DNA of 64,000 nucleotides from Nostoc sp. 'Peltigera membranacea cyanobiont' 210A (GCF_002246015.1 NZ_NOLJ01000001.1:282096-346095), one strand, 5' to 3'. Counted from the stretch's first letter, positions 1 to 8,137 are shown. Made by a program: numbers and translations. Notes: generated from the letters alone by a model not told the origin.

Positions 1-35
1 CTGGTAAACTGGGGCCTTCTATATAAGCTCTTGTC

Positions 36-78
36 CCACACCTCCCACACCTCCCACACCTCCCACACCTCCCACACC
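36..78. repeat. Short tandem repeat, CCTCCCACA units
   Basis: About four to five copies of a 10-bp unit (CCTCCCACAC) lie in tandem just past the 3' end of the neighbouring minus-strand gene. This resembles the short tandemly repeated repetitive sequences common between genes in heterocystous cyanobacteria. No coding function is seen. Confidence 0.8.
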
Positions 79-132
79 CCTTGGATTTCTCACAAGTAAG
101 AAATCCAGGTTAAAATCCATAACTCTTAACTC

Positions 133-1527
133 TTAACTCTCAACTCCTAACTCCTCTAACCGTCGCAGTTGAATTTGATGCAGGCGTGGACCAACAATCG
201 ATACCACGGTGAATTCGAGATTTTGATAACAAAAGATTTCGCCAATGGCCGGAATTTTCTGTAACTCATACAGCAAAAAGCCCCCTAGTGTTTGATATTC
301 TCTGGTCAGGGGCAAATTGAGATGCAAAATCTCGTTGAGGTCTTCAAGGTTGATTTGTGCTTGCACCAAAAATTTCTGCTCATCTAACATCTGAATCAGT
401 AAGTCTTCACTGCTTTCAGATTCGCTGGGGCCGCCAATAATTTCGGCAATGACATCTTTGATTGTCACTAGTCCCACAGTACCGCCAAATTCATTCACTA
501 CCATGACCATAGCGGGTTTCTCTTGCTGCATCATGGGCAAAAGTTCACTCAAGGCCGTATGTTCTGGAACAAACCGGGCGGGACGCATCCAAGGCTGGAT
601 CTGTGTCTCTAAACTGAGGTTTCCGACTGCCAAAGGTTGTGCCAAATCTTTAAAATAAACAATACCGCGAACATCGTCTAAAGATTCACCAATCACGGGA
701 TAGCGAGAGTAACCAGTAGAAGCCATTTCCCTGAGTAATGTCTGGAAGCTAGCATCTTTTGGCAGTGTGATAATACTGGTGCGCGGGATCATCACATCTT
801 GCGCCATGACATCTCCAAACTCGAAGACATTATTGAGCAATTCTCGCTCTGCACGCTGTAAACCAGTAGACCCCCATTCTGTAGAGATGATCAGTTGCAA
901 TTCTTCGGGAGTTACAGGCGGACGCCAGCCTTGACCTGTGTATTGGATGCCAAAAATTCGTAATAAAAAACGAGTTGATTGGTTAAGAATCCAGATGAAG
1001 GGGCCAAAAAAACGCACGATCGCTTTTACCGGAGGCCCCAAAAACCTCGCTAGCTGTTCTGAGTACAGCATGGCTAAGGATTTGGGGCATAATTCTCCGA
1101 TCACAATTTGCAAATAGGCAATCAAGAAAAAGGCGATAGGAATTGATAGGGAATGGGCGAGGAAGGTAGTCATCCCACTGGGTAAAGGCCAGGATCTTAA
1201 CCAGGCATTCACTAGCACAACAATCGTACTTTCGCCAATCCATCCCAGTGCCAAACTAGAGAGGGTAATGCCTAACTGGGTGGTAGATAGCAGTCTGTCA
1301 ATACTGCGTTGTAACATTTCTACAGCGATCGCTGGAATATCCCCAGCCTTAACTAGCTGGTGAATACGCGATCGCCGCACACTCACCATCGAAAATTCCG
1401 CCGTCACAAAAAAGGCATTTATGGCAATCAGTAGTAGCACTGATAACAACCGCAGCGCCACTTCTATCAAACTCAAATTAGGAAAACCACTCACCACCAA
1501 AGCTCGTGTAAAACTCACGCCCTCCAT
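133..1527 (-). CDS. CNNM/HlyC-CorC family membrane protein (hemolysin-like, CBS domains)
   Basis: A 464-residue integral membrane protein. The first 200 residues form a DUF21-type domain with several hydrophobic segments, including one running through IAINAFFVTAEFSMVSVRRS, a typical opening for this family. A CBS pair follows at about 230-360 (MIPRTSIITLP, then the GGTVGLVTIKDVIAEIIG stretch), and a CorC/HlyC C-terminal domain ends the protein. Length and order match the family, which is linked to Mg2+ or Co2+ transport or homeostasis; the name hemolysin is historical. It stands alone on the minus strand with tandem repeats on both sides. The exact substrate cannot be read from the sequence. 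Confidence 0.9.
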   Translation of the reverse strand: MEGVSFTRALVVSGFPNLSLIEVALRLLSVLLLIAINAFFVTAEFSMVSVRRSRIHQLVKAGDIPAIAVEMLQRSIDRLLSTTQLGITLSSLALGWIGESTIVVLVNAWLRSWPLPSGMTTFLAHSLSIPIAFFLIAYLQIVIGELCPKSLAMLYSEQLARFLGPPVKAIVRFFGPFIWILNQSTRFLLRIFGIQYTGQGWRPPVTPEELQLIISTEWGSTGLQRAERELLNNVFEFGDVMAQDVMIPRTSIITLPKDASFQTLLREMASTGYSRYPVIGESLDDVRGIVYFKDLAQPLAVGNLSLETQIQPWMRPARFVPEHTALSELLPMMQQEKPAMVMVVNEFGGTVGLVTIKDVIAEIIGGPSESESSEDLLIQMLDEQKFLVQAQINLEDLNEILHLNLPLTREYQTLGGFLLYELQKIPAIGEIFCYQNLEFTVVSIVGPRLHQIQLRRLEELGVES

Positions 1528-1529
1528 TT

Positions 1530-1622
1530 AAGGGGATTGGGGATTGGGTATCAGGGATTGGGTATTGGGAAGAATTCAGTCCCTAGTCCCCAGTCCCCAG
1601 TCCCCAGTCCCCAGCCCCCGAT
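1530..1622. repeat. Short tandem heptamer repeats (GGGATTG and CCCAGTC types)
   Basis: GGGGATT/GGGTATT units are followed by a run of about five CCCAGTC units. They fill the gap between two minus-strand genes. These are typical cyanobacterial STRR sequences. Confidence 0.8.
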
Positions 1623-1628
1623 ACCCAA

Positions 1629-2330
1629 CTACCTTTCTACAGGAATATTCAATGCCTCTAGCTTCAATTGTTGAGCGGGATAATCAGTGAGAGCAAGTGA
1701 TATTTTCTTGACATCATCAAGTAAAGCTGTAGGAATGCTCACTGTACCTGAAAATGCTGGCCCATTTACAGGCAATTCTGTTGGTAAACCCTCTGTACTT
1801 GCACTCAGGGTTCGTCCTTTGTCATCGGTAACATCTAAAAAACTATACAGGAAGCGCACAGAATCCTTACCTTTGTTCTGCATTTTCACTTTCAGTAGTA
1901 AATCACCACCAGAGTAGCGAGCAGATTGCACAGTCATTGTTACACCCTGGCTTTGGGCAGTAACTGGAAAACCTGGTAGGGGCTTTTCTTCAACTACTTC
2001 TGGGGGTTTTTCCTCTGGCTTCTGCTTGCTGCTATTGGTTTCTTCATCATCTTCTTCTGGCTTTTCCGATTTAGCGGCTTTGGTCTTACCCTCAATTCGC
2101 GCCTTGACAATTTTCAGAATTTCTTCCTCTTTTAATAGCACTAGCCCTCCCTGTTGGGAGTTATTTGCCTTATTGCTGGCAAATTTGGTTGTAGGACGCC
2201 CATCTGGTGTAGTCACGCCTTTAAGTGCTGAACTCCCCAGTTCAAAGCCCAAAAACGCGCTCACAGAACCTGCTCCCATCATCATAATTAACAAAATCAA
2301 AGTAAGAAGTACAGTAGAATTTATTTTCAT
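1629..2330 (-). CDS. Membrane-anchored hypothetical protein with C-terminal beta domain
   Basis: I choose the ATG at 2330 (MKINSTVLLTLILL) rather than the upstream codon at 2393, because it begins right at a hydrophobic signal or anchor segment (residues about 5-26). After it come a Gly/Ser-containing stretch, a charged Lys/Glu-rich linker (about 60-125, with EKPEEDDEETN) and a C-terminal domain (about 130-233) with alternating hydrophobic residues and polar turns. The last part resembles DUF4352/TRF2-like beta-sandwich domains of exported proteins, but this is only an impression. Predicted extracytoplasmic and membrane-tethered. No function is recognised. It is not obviously in an operon. 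Confidence 0.7.
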   Translation of the reverse strand: MKINSTVLLTLILLIMMMGAGSVSAFLGFELGSSALKGVTTPDGRPTTKFASNKANNSQQGGLVLLKEEEILKIVKARIEGKTKAAKSEKPEEDDEETNSSKQKPEEKPPEVVEEKPLPGFPVTAQSQGVTMTVQSARYSGGDLLLKVKMQNKGKDSVRFLYSFLDVTDDKGRTLSASTEGLPTELPVNGPAFSGTVSIPTALLDDVKKISLALTDYPAQQLKLEALNIPVER

Positions 2331-2626
2331 CGCTGACAAGCTATCACAATAGAATGCTGGTCTATTTAAGAATAGTGAAGCTTTTGACCTCAATCCTTAA
2401 AGGAACTTAATCAATATTAGTTTGTACTATATCTATGATCAAATTATGTAGTATAAAAATCTAATAAACTATTGTCCAGTATTCACACGTGTTAAATTTG
2501 TGCTATATTCATGGAATTGGCTAAACTCAGTGCGTGAGGTATTTTTCTCACCCTAAAATTAGCAAATAAGGTTGACCTAAGAGCTGAAGTAATTTTCTCG
2601 TAGCAACCCACAACCGAAAAAAACAA

Positions 2627-2699
2627 GCGCCTTTGGCCGATTGGGGAGGCAACGAACTCATAATTCGTCTTCAGGCTGGTTCGATTCCAGCAGGGCGCA
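2627..2699 (+). tRNA. tRNA with anticodon CAT (elongator Met, or Ile2)
   Basis: A cloverleaf can be drawn: acceptor GCGCCTT pairs with AGGGCGC (one G-T pair), the anticodon stem is ACGAA/TTCGT with loop CTCATAA (anticodon CAT at 2659-2661), the T arm is GCTGG-TTCGATT-CCAGC, and the discriminator base is A. The first pair is G-C and the anticodon stem lacks the GGG/CCC run of initiators, so this is not initiator tRNA. Elongator Met and lysidine-modified Ile2 cannot be told apart by eye. CCA is not encoded. Confidence 0.85.
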
Positions 2700-2726
2700 C
2701 TGAATCATCAAAAAGTAGTAATAGAG

Positions 2727-2766
2727 GGCATTGGGCATTGGGTATGGGGCATAGGGCATGGGCATT
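2727..2766. repeat. Heptamer tandem repeat (GGGCATT type)
   Basis: Imperfect tandem copies of GGGCATT/GGGTATG/GGGCATA lie between the tRNA and the next gene. STRR type; nothing coding is seen. Confidence 0.75.
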
Positions 2767-2836
2767 TATACTGAACATTGCTGAAGTGTTGGTTAGTAAT
2801 CATTCTCCCTTGCTTCCCACTCCCCAATCCCCAATC

Positions 2837-3268
2837 TTACCGAGATGGTAATGTTTCAAACCTGAATTCTGTTCCTACTTTGAGTTTGTTGCTATAGCGA
2901 GGAGACACAAGCAGCGATGTGTCATAAGGATTTGGTAAATCAGGAGTACGAATATAAGGATCGTTGCCAACTTGCTGAGTCAGGGCATCATGATATAAAG
3001 TATTAACCAAATTAGCGTCGCGGGCAATTTCATTTTCTGGGAAGGAACCACCGAAACTAGAACCAGATCCAAAAAATGAGTCTAGCTGACGCTTGAGGCC
3101 GCCATTTTCGTAGAAATTGCCATCGTGACGAAAATAAGCTCGTTCAAATACATCATTCATAGTTTCAGAATTGGGTGTTGCCGTTTGGGCAGATGCAATA
3201 GAGGGAAAAGCAATACCAGCAGCAAGCAGCACCAATAAACCACCAAAGGTTTTAAATTTTATACACAC
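2837..3268 (-). CDS. Small secreted hypothetical protein
   Basis: 143 residues with a clear signal peptide (about 1-28, ending SIASAQT). The start is GTG at 3268, chosen because GAGGAG lies 8 nt upstream on the minus strand and because the signal peptide begins there. The mature part is rich in Asn, Asp, Gly and aromatic residues (YFRHDGNFYENGG) and has a Gly/Ser-rich stretch (FFGSGSSFGGSF). No domain is recognised. It is transcribed divergently from pyrE. The function is unknown; the mature protein is probably periplasmic. Confidence 0.75.
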   Translation of the reverse strand: MCIKFKTFGGLLVLLAAGIAFPSIASAQTATPNSETMNDVFERAYFRHDGNFYENGGLKRQLDSFFGSGSSFGGSFPENEIARDANLVNTLYHDALTQQVGNDPYIRTPDLPNPYDTSLLVSPRYSNKLKVGTEFRFETLPSR

Positions 3269-3374
3269 GTTTCTGACTCCTCAACTTTTGCTTTGGGCGA
3301 ATCTTAATTTATGCTGAAGTTCAGAACTCTGATGAGTTCAACCTTTGGTGTAGCACAACTTTTAATGTTTTGTA

Positions 3375-3998
3375 ATGACGTATCCTACTGAAACTCTTAC
3401 CCACTCAGATATTTGGGCAACCACTTCTGATTTGACCACTTTACGACACAAGCTACTAGATTTATTTTGCCAACTCGCTTATCAAGAGGGTGATTTTCTC
3501 CTATCTTCTGGGCTGCGTAGTTCTTATTACGTCAATAAGACACAGGTAACACTCCATCCTCAAGGCGCTTTAGCAGTCGGACGATTACTATTTCCTTTAT
3601 TACCTGTAGATACACAGGCTGTAGGTGGTTTAACAATGGGAGCCGATCCAATTGTGACAGCAGTGAGTATAGTTTCTGTTTATGAAAACCGCCCAATACC
3701 AGCGCTGATTATTCGCAAGGAAGCCAAGGGTTATGGGACAAGAGCTTATATAGAAGGCCCCAGTTTACCAGAGGGCGCAAAAGTAGTAGTTTTGGAAGAT
3801 GTAGTCACAACTGGGCAATCTGCTCTAAAAGCGGTTGAGCGTCTTAAAGATGCAGGTTATACCGTAAATCAAGTAATTTCACTGGTAGATCGACAACAAG
3901 GGGGAGGTGAGTTGTACCAGTCAGCGGGGTTGAAGTTTGAAACTTTGTTTTCGATTCAGGAAGTTCAAGAACGCTACCGACAACTTGCAAATTCATGA
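3375..3998 (+). CDS. pyrE: Orotate phosphoribosyltransferase
   Basis: 207 residues, the usual PyrE length. It transfers phosphoribosyl from PRPP to orotate, giving OMP in pyrimidine biosynthesis in the cytosol. The PRPP-binding motif of type I PRTases is visible as VVVLEDVVTTGQSALKAVERL, with IIRKEAKGYGT upstream (the catalytic loop Lys region). The N-terminal part (LASQEGDFLLSSGLRSSYYVNKTQ-like stretch) fits the family. A small hypothetical gene follows 16 bp downstream and may be co-transcribed. Confidence 0.93.
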   Translation: MTYPTETLTHSDIWATTSDLTTLRHKLLDLFCQLAYQEGDFLLSSGLRSSYYVNKTQVTLHPQGALAVGRLLFPLLPVDTQAVGGLTMGADPIVTAVSIVSVYENRPIPALIIRKEAKGYGTRAYIEGPSLPEGAKVVVLEDVVTTGQSALKAVERLKDAGYTVNQVISLVDRQQGGGELYQSAGLKFETLFSIQEVQERYRQLANS

Positions 3999-4014
3999 AC
4001 AAAAGGAGATAAAT

Positions 4015-4344
4015 ATGCAAGCAACAGTATCTACAGAACTAACACAAGAAAAAGTCGATAAAGCTGTGAATGCAATTCTTGAAGTACTAGGAAAGCCAGA
4101 AAATGATTTACATTACAAAGCGTTAACAGCTTTTCAGAGTGGCGATTATCAAACTGTAAAGAGACTGGCATCTACCAACTTGACTGATGATTACTGCAAA
4201 GCTTTGGGATATCTGGGAGGAGCGCTGAAGCTGACTCCAAACACGGATACTATTTTGGCGGAATCGGCTCGTAGTGCAGCTGAATTTGTCAAAGAAAAAG
4301 CATTGCAGCACCTTGGTATTAAGATCGCTGATGCTTTGAATTAA
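4015..4344 (+). CDS. Small hypothetical protein downstream of pyrE
   Basis: 109 residues starting at the ATG at 4015, supported by AAAGGAG at 4002-4008; a longer reading would overlap pyrE and has no such site. The protein is soluble and mostly helical (EKVDKAVNAILEVLG, then QTVKRLASTNLTDDYCKALGYLG). No transmembrane segment or known motif is seen. It sits 16 bp behind pyrE and just before a hairpin terminator, so the two probably form one transcript. The function is not recognised. Confidence 0.75.
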   Translation: MQATVSTELTQEKVDKAVNAILEVLGKPENDLHYKALTAFQSGDYQTVKRLASTNLTDDYCKALGYLGGALKLTPNTDTILAESARSAAEFVKEKALQHLGIKIADALN

Positions 4345-4385
4345 CCAATGCAATAAGCTTGCGCAATCGCTTTAAATAAATTAAA

Positions 4386-4417
4386 AAACCCTCCTGAAAA
4401 ACTTTTCAAGAGGGTTT
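4386..4417. terminator. Intrinsic terminator hairpin
   Basis: AAACCCTC (4386-4393) pairs with GAGGGTTT (4410-4417). The loop between them is itself nearly self-complementary (CTGAAAAAC/TTTTCAAG). A-runs on one side and Ts on the other let it work for the plus-strand pyrE unit and possibly in both directions. Confidence 0.8.
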
Positions 4418-4429
4418 GTATAGTAATTA

Positions 4430-4530
4430 TACCAATTCAATTAATGATTGCAACACATCCTTGGGTAAAGACGCGATGAATCGCGTCTCTACAAATGGTC
4501 TATTTGTCGCATTATTTTTTTAAATTGGTA
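4430..4530. mobile_element. MITE-like 101-bp element, family TACCAATT, copy A
   Basis: It starts TACCAATTCAATTAATG and ends AAATTGGTA. A central palindrome, GACGCGAT-GA-ATCGCGTC, lies in the middle. The reverse complement of 52965-53065 matches it with only about three differences in 101 bp. No protein is encoded. Target duplication is not evident. Confidence 0.75.
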
Positions 4531-4684
4531 TTACTTTTTCCGGCTTACTGTAGTAACAAAAGCTGTTTACGGACGCGATCGCTTCCGTTATGGATGGAAG
4601 AAACAAGTCTAATCCTCTTCCCTTCTGCCTGGTTGTTGAGCGTAGTCGAAACACTGCCTCCTGCCTTGTTTCTTAGGAGAGGGA

Positions 4685-6223
4685 TTACTTCATCGGTAAG
4701 GTGAGGGTGAATGCTGTTTGACCAGAAGGTGTTAAATCAAGAGTAAGGTCGCCACGATGTGCCCTGGCAATTTCCCGTGCTAGGCTCAGTCCTAGTCCGA
4801 TTCCTTCTACCTTGCGGTTACGTGAGGGATCGCCGCGATAAAATCGGTCAAAAATACGTTCGCGTTCACGTTCACGTGCGCCGTAGGCATCGCTTAAGGG
4901 AATATCTTTTGATGCATTGACAATGGTGACGTGAAGAGTTATTGGAGTTTGATGAGCGCGAATTTGTATCCAGCCGTTGGCGAGATTGTATTTAATTGCA
5001 TTACTAAATAGATTTTGCAAAACTTGAATTAAAAGATCGCGATCGCCTTTTACTCGCAACCCATCAGTAAAGTCAGTTTCCACAGTCAAATGGGGAGCTA
5101 GCATTTCCACATCTTCTAGCATCTCCATCAGCAACTCAGACATATCCACTTCAACCAGATACAAGCTCATTTTTCCGGCATCTGCCAGAGATAGCAACAA
5201 GAGTTTTCGCATAATTCCACTCAGGCGGCGCACTTCATCTAACAAATTGCTTAAGCGCTGTTGTACTTCACTACCGGGATCGACCTGTTGGAGTGTTCGT
5301 TCTAGTTCGCCTTGCAAAATAGTCAGTGGGGTTTTTAGTTCATGAGCCGCGTCACCACTAAAGCGGGAAGCTTGGGTAAAACTACGTTCCAAGCGTGACA
5401 ACATTAGGTTAAACACCTGAATCAGTTCGACAAATTCAACATCAGTTGTCCCAATGGGAATCCGCTGATCTAGCCCTTTGACAGTTACCTGTTGAATTAC
5501 GCCCGTTAATTGCCGGATGGGACGTAAAGCACCACCAGAAACTAACCATGCTCCCACCGCAACCAACAGCAGCGCTCCCGGAATTGAAACCAGGAAGATA
5601 TTGCGAATGGTAGCCATTTCTTGATCTACGGCTTGTAAGCTAATGGCAATGGCAATCTGAGCATTGGGAAATTTAACTGCCCCAATCCGCCAGACTGCTG
5701 TTGTTGTCCGCTCTGTGACAAATTGAGGTGGGCGTGGACGAATCAGTGGTGGTCGCTCGAAGGATGGATTTGTATTAGAGGGTAAAGGTGGTGGTTCTCT
5801 CTTCGGGGGCGGTAGTAGAGGTGTCAATTGCAGACGCTTCAGCAACAGACGATTCACCTCAACATCGGCAGGTAGGGAGTTGGATTGATAAAGTATATTG
5901 TTATTTGTGTCCAGCACCACCAGGGCGACAGGGGTTTTTGTATTGGTTCCGAAGGAATAAGATAATGAATCTTCGTAAAACTGCCATCGGGAGCGATCGC
6001 GTGAGTTTTCTCTTCTGGGAAAGACTGCGCCAGCGGGAGGTTCCTCTCGTGGAGGGAAGTTCGGAGTTGCCCGCATCAAGTGATTTAATAATTCTGCATC
6101 CAGGCGGCTAATCTTAGCATTGTAAATCTGAAACCAGGAAACCGCGCCAAATCCGACTAATGTGCTGCCCGCTAGAGCCGCAGACAACAGAGCAATGCGG
6201 AGTCGAAACGAAGGGAGTTTCAT
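4685..6223 (-). CDS. Sensor histidine kinase of an OmpR-type two-component system
   Basis: 512 residues. A transmembrane helix lies at about 8-30. A roughly 170-residue periplasmic domain follows, with a Pro/Arg-rich insert (PPPKREPPPLPSN, PPLIRPRPPQF). A second transmembrane helix is at about 205-225, then HAMP. The HisKA domain carries the phosphorylatable His in DAAHELKTPLTIL, and the HATPase_c domain has its N-box in QNLFSNAIKYN and a GIGLGLSLAREI box. It probably senses an envelope or metal signal and phosphorylates the regulator encoded just upstream, with which it overlaps by 4 bp (ATGA). Oddity: the usual D/N-x-G-x-G region reads VNASKDIPLSDAYGAR, without the glycines, and includes coding from a genomic repeat (see findings). 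The signal is unknown. Confidence 0.9.
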   Translation of the reverse strand: MKLPSFRLRIALLSAALAGSTLVGFGAVSWFQIYNAKISRLDAELLNHLMRATPNFPPREEPPAGAVFPRRENSRDRSRWQFYEDSLSYSFGTNTKTPVALVVLDTNNNILYQSNSLPADVEVNRLLLKRLQLTPLLPPPKREPPPLPSNTNPSFERPPLIRPRPPQFVTERTTTAVWRIGAVKFPNAQIAIAISLQAVDQEMATIRNIFLVSIPGALLLVAVGAWLVSGGALRPIRQLTGVIQQVTVKGLDQRIPIGTTDVEFVELIQVFNLMLSRLERSFTQASRFSGDAAHELKTPLTILQGELERTLQQVDPGSEVQQRLSNLLDEVRRLSGIMRKLLLLSLADAGKMSLYLVEVDMSELLMEMLEDVEMLAPHLTVETDFTDGLRVKGDRDLLIQVLQNLFSNAIKYNLANGWIQIRAHQTPITLHVTIVNASKDIPLSDAYGARERERERIFDRFYRGDPSRNRKVEGIGLGLSLAREIARAHRGDLTLDLTPSGQTAFTLTLPMK

Positions 6224-6903
6224 GATGAAGAATCTGGCTTGCGAAATCGATATCCAACCCCTCGAATGCTTTCAATCCAGACTACTTCATCAAGAGGGTC
6301 AATTTTTTTACGAATTCGCTGGATACAAACATCCACAACGTTGGTGTTGGGGTTAAAGTCGTAGCCCCAAACGTGTTCCAAAATTTGGGTACGAGTGAAA
6401 ACCCGTCCGGGAGAACGCATGAGATATTCTAGAAGATTAAACTCGCGGCTGGTGAGTTCTATGGCCTGGTGATTGCAAGTTACTTCCCTAGTGATGCGAT
6501 CGAGTTTGATCGGCCCAACGCAAACTAGATTTTGGCGGTCGCTTACACTTCGGCGCACAACGGCATGAATTCTAGCCGCTAACTCTTCCACAAAAAACGG
6601 TTTAGCGATATAGTCATCCGCTCCCAAATTTAGCCCTTGCAAGCGATCGTCTAGTTCATTCCGAGCCGTCAGCAAAATCACCGGAGCGTTCCGACCTTGC
6701 CGCCGTAATAGTTTTAGAATCGATAGTCCATCTTTTCCCGGCATCATAATGTCGAGTACGATCGCATCATATTCGTTGTCTAATGCCCGCAGATATCCAT
6801 CATCACCGTTATCGCAGTAGTCTACAACAAATCCCTGCTCCTTTAATCCAGCCCGGACAAAGTTAGCAATTTTCGCTTCATCTTCAACAAACAGAACGTT
6901 CAC
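6220..6903 (-). CDS. OmpR/PhoB-family response regulator
   Basis: 227 residues. The receiver domain (1-115) has acidic residues EDE near position 7, the phosphorylated Asp in IVLDIMMPGKDG, the conserved Thr/Ser in VILLTARN, and Lys in DYIAKPF. The winged-helix DNA-binding domain (130-222) has the typical LTSREFNLLEYLMRSPGRVFTR and VRGVGYRFR-like ending. It is the partner of the histidine kinase that follows with a 4-bp overlap. The divergent intergenic region carries an AAATTACA/TGTAATTT palindrome plus a third half-site, repeated upstream of the next but one gene; these are likely operators for this regulator. Confidence 0.93.
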   Translation of the reverse strand: MNVLFVEDEAKIANFVRAGLKEQGFVVDYCDNGDDGYLRALDNEYDAIVLDIMMPGKDGLSILKLLRRQGRNAPVILLTARNELDDRLQGLNLGADDYIAKPFFVEELAARIHAVVRRSVSDRQNLVCVGPIKLDRITREVTCNHQAIELTSREFNLLEYLMRSPGRVFTRTQILEHVWGYDFNPNTNVVDVCIQRIRKKIDPLDEVVWIESIRGVGYRFRKPDSSS

Positions 6904-6955
6904 AAGTTTTATTAATTCATATATTCTTCTATTCTAAATTCATTATTTTTTATTC

Positions 6956-7018
6956 AAATTACAAAACTGTAATTTAGAAAATAAGAAAGTTGTAATTTTG
7001 AGGTGGCTCAATTAGAAA
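6956..7018 (+). promoter_or_regulatory. Predicted regulator-binding region and promoter, copy 1
   Basis: AAATTACA (6956-6963) and TGTAATTT (6968-6975) form a palindrome. A third TGTAATTT lies at 6991-6998, 23 bp after the second half-site, where the -35 would be relative to a weak -10 TAGAAA at 7013-7018. The same geometry recurs at 7385-7447. Inferred to be bound by the neighbouring OmpR-type regulator. Confidence 0.55.
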
Positions 7019-7051
7019 TATGAACACCCTAGCTTTTGAAGGTTGATTTTT

Positions 7052-7321
7052 ATGAATATTCGTCGAATCTTAGCCGTAGCAGCGATTCCTTTTTTGATTG
7101 GTACATTCGGTTTTGTTGCACCCAATCAGGCAAATGCCGCTAATCCATCTCATCGGAACGCCGAGATTTCACAACAGCCCAACAAACGGCAAATATCTGA
7201 GAAAAAACCACAAATCAGACATTCTAAACCCCGTCCACATCAGAAAAAGCGTACTCCCCAACGTCCCCAAGCTCATAATCAAGAAGCAGTTCAAAACCGG
7301 GTAGAACGCAATAACCGTTAA
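7052..7321 (+). CDS. Small secreted basic protein, target candidate of the two-component system
   Basis: The ATG at 7052 follows GAAGG (7038-7042) at good spacing; the TTG nine bases earlier is less likely. The 89-residue product has a signal peptide (MNIRRILAVAAIPFLIGTFGF, cut near ANA-A). A very basic mature part of about 60 residues follows, rich in Lys, Arg, His, Gln and Pro (KPRPHQKKRTPQRPQ). The signal peptide is closely similar to that of the next gene (7468), so the pair looks like a duplication with later divergence. The mature part has no recognisable domain. Probably periplasmic; function unknown. Confidence 0.7.
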   Translation: MNIRRILAVAAIPFLIGTFGFVAPNQANAANPSHRNAEISQQPNKRQISEKKPQIRHSKPRPHQKKRTPQRPQAHNQEAVQNRVERNNR

Positions 7322-7384
7322 TTAATGCACCCTTGCATTTCGCCTCGCCTTTAGTGGCGATCTCGTCAGAGTATTGTTGTTTCT

Positions 7385-7447
7385 AAATTACAGTTTTGTA
7401 ATTTAGAAACAGGGCAGACTGTTATTTTGAGAAGACTTAATTAGAAA
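7385..7447 (+). promoter_or_regulatory. Predicted regulator-binding region and promoter, copy 2
   Basis: AAATTACA (7385-7392), TGTAATTT (7397-7404) and TGTTATTT (7420-7427) keep the spacing of copy 1, and TAGAAA (7442-7447) is again 22 bp after the start of the third half-site. The flanking ATTAGAAATAT is also shared. Confidence 0.55.
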
Positions 7448-7467
7448 TATAAACCTTTGGAGATTTA

Positions 7468-8121
7468 ATGATGAATATTCGTAGAGTACTAGTGGTGACA
7501 GCGATTCCTGTTCTGGTTGGCACATTTGGTTTTCTTTCACTCAATCAAGCAAATGCTGCTAATCAATTCGAGCGAATTGCACAGGCGCAACAACCACCCA
7601 ATCAACCATCAAACGAACGGCCGCGTCCACCCAGACCTGATTTTGCAGCCGCAGCAACAAAATTAGGAGTTACAGAAGCACAGTTAAAGGCGGCGTTAGG
7701 AGTTCCTGCCAATCCGCCAAATCCAGGCGATCGCAGTCAGCGTCCACCCAGACCTGATTTTGCAGCCGCAGCAACAAAATTAGGAGTTACAGAAGCACAG
7801 TTAAAGGCAGCGTTGGGAGTTCCTGCCAATCCGCCAAATCCAGGCGATCGCAGTCAACGCCCACACAGACCTGATTTTAAAGCCGCAGCGACAAAATTAG
7901 GAGTTACAGAAGCTCAGCTAAAGGGAGCGTTAGGAGTTCCAGCCAATCCGCCAAATCCAGGCGATCGCAGTCAACGTCCACCCAGACCTGATTTTAAAGC
8001 CGCAGCAGCAAAGCTGGGTGTCACTGAACAACAGTTGATTGACGCGCTAGGTGTTCCACCTCATCCTCCTGGCGATGGCGGAGCCTCTCCCCAAGGAAAC
8101 CGTCCTAATCAACCAAAATAG
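7468..8121 (+). CDS. Secreted protein with four tandem LGVT-x-x-QL repeats
   Basis: 217 residues. The signal peptide (about 1-31, MNIRRVLVVTAIPVLVGTFGF) is paralogous to that of the gene at 7052. After a Gln/Pro-rich stretch come four tandem units of about 39 residues (about 117 bp each). Each has a PRPDFxAAAxKLGVTExQLxxALGVP core and a NPPNPGDRSQRP linker. The repeats differ little, which suggests recent duplication. LGVTExQLxxAL modules occur in many secreted bacterial proteins and are predicted to be small helical units. GGAG lies a few bases before the ATGATG start. The upstream regulatory region duplicates that of the neighbour, so both are probably controlled by the adjacent response regulator. 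Function unknown. Confidence 0.8.
   Translation: MMNIRRVLVVTAIPVLVGTFGFLSLNQANAANQFERIAQAQQPPNQPSNERPRPPRPDFAAAATKLGVTEAQLKAALGVPANPPNPGDRSQRPPRPDFAAAATKLGVTEAQLKAALGVPANPPNPGDRSQRPHRPDFKAAATKLGVTEAQLKGALGVPANPPNPGDRSQRPPRPDFKAAAAKLGVTEQQLIDALGVPPHPPGDGGASPQGNRPNQPK
7630..8075 (+). repeat. 117-bp coding tandem repeat, four units
   Basis: Units start near CCACCCAGACCTGATTTT; the first two are almost identical over their length. Three of the four inter-unit linkers carry GGCGATCGC, a HIP1 site. Confidence 0.8.
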
Positions 8122-8137
8122 TAAATAGACTACGCGG

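Noticed and set aside
2627-2699. Initiator tRNA-Met
   Set aside because: The first pair is G-C and the anticodon stem lacks three G-C pairs.
2633-2851. 72-codon open frame over the tRNA
   Set aside because: It overlaps the tRNA gene and the STRR block.
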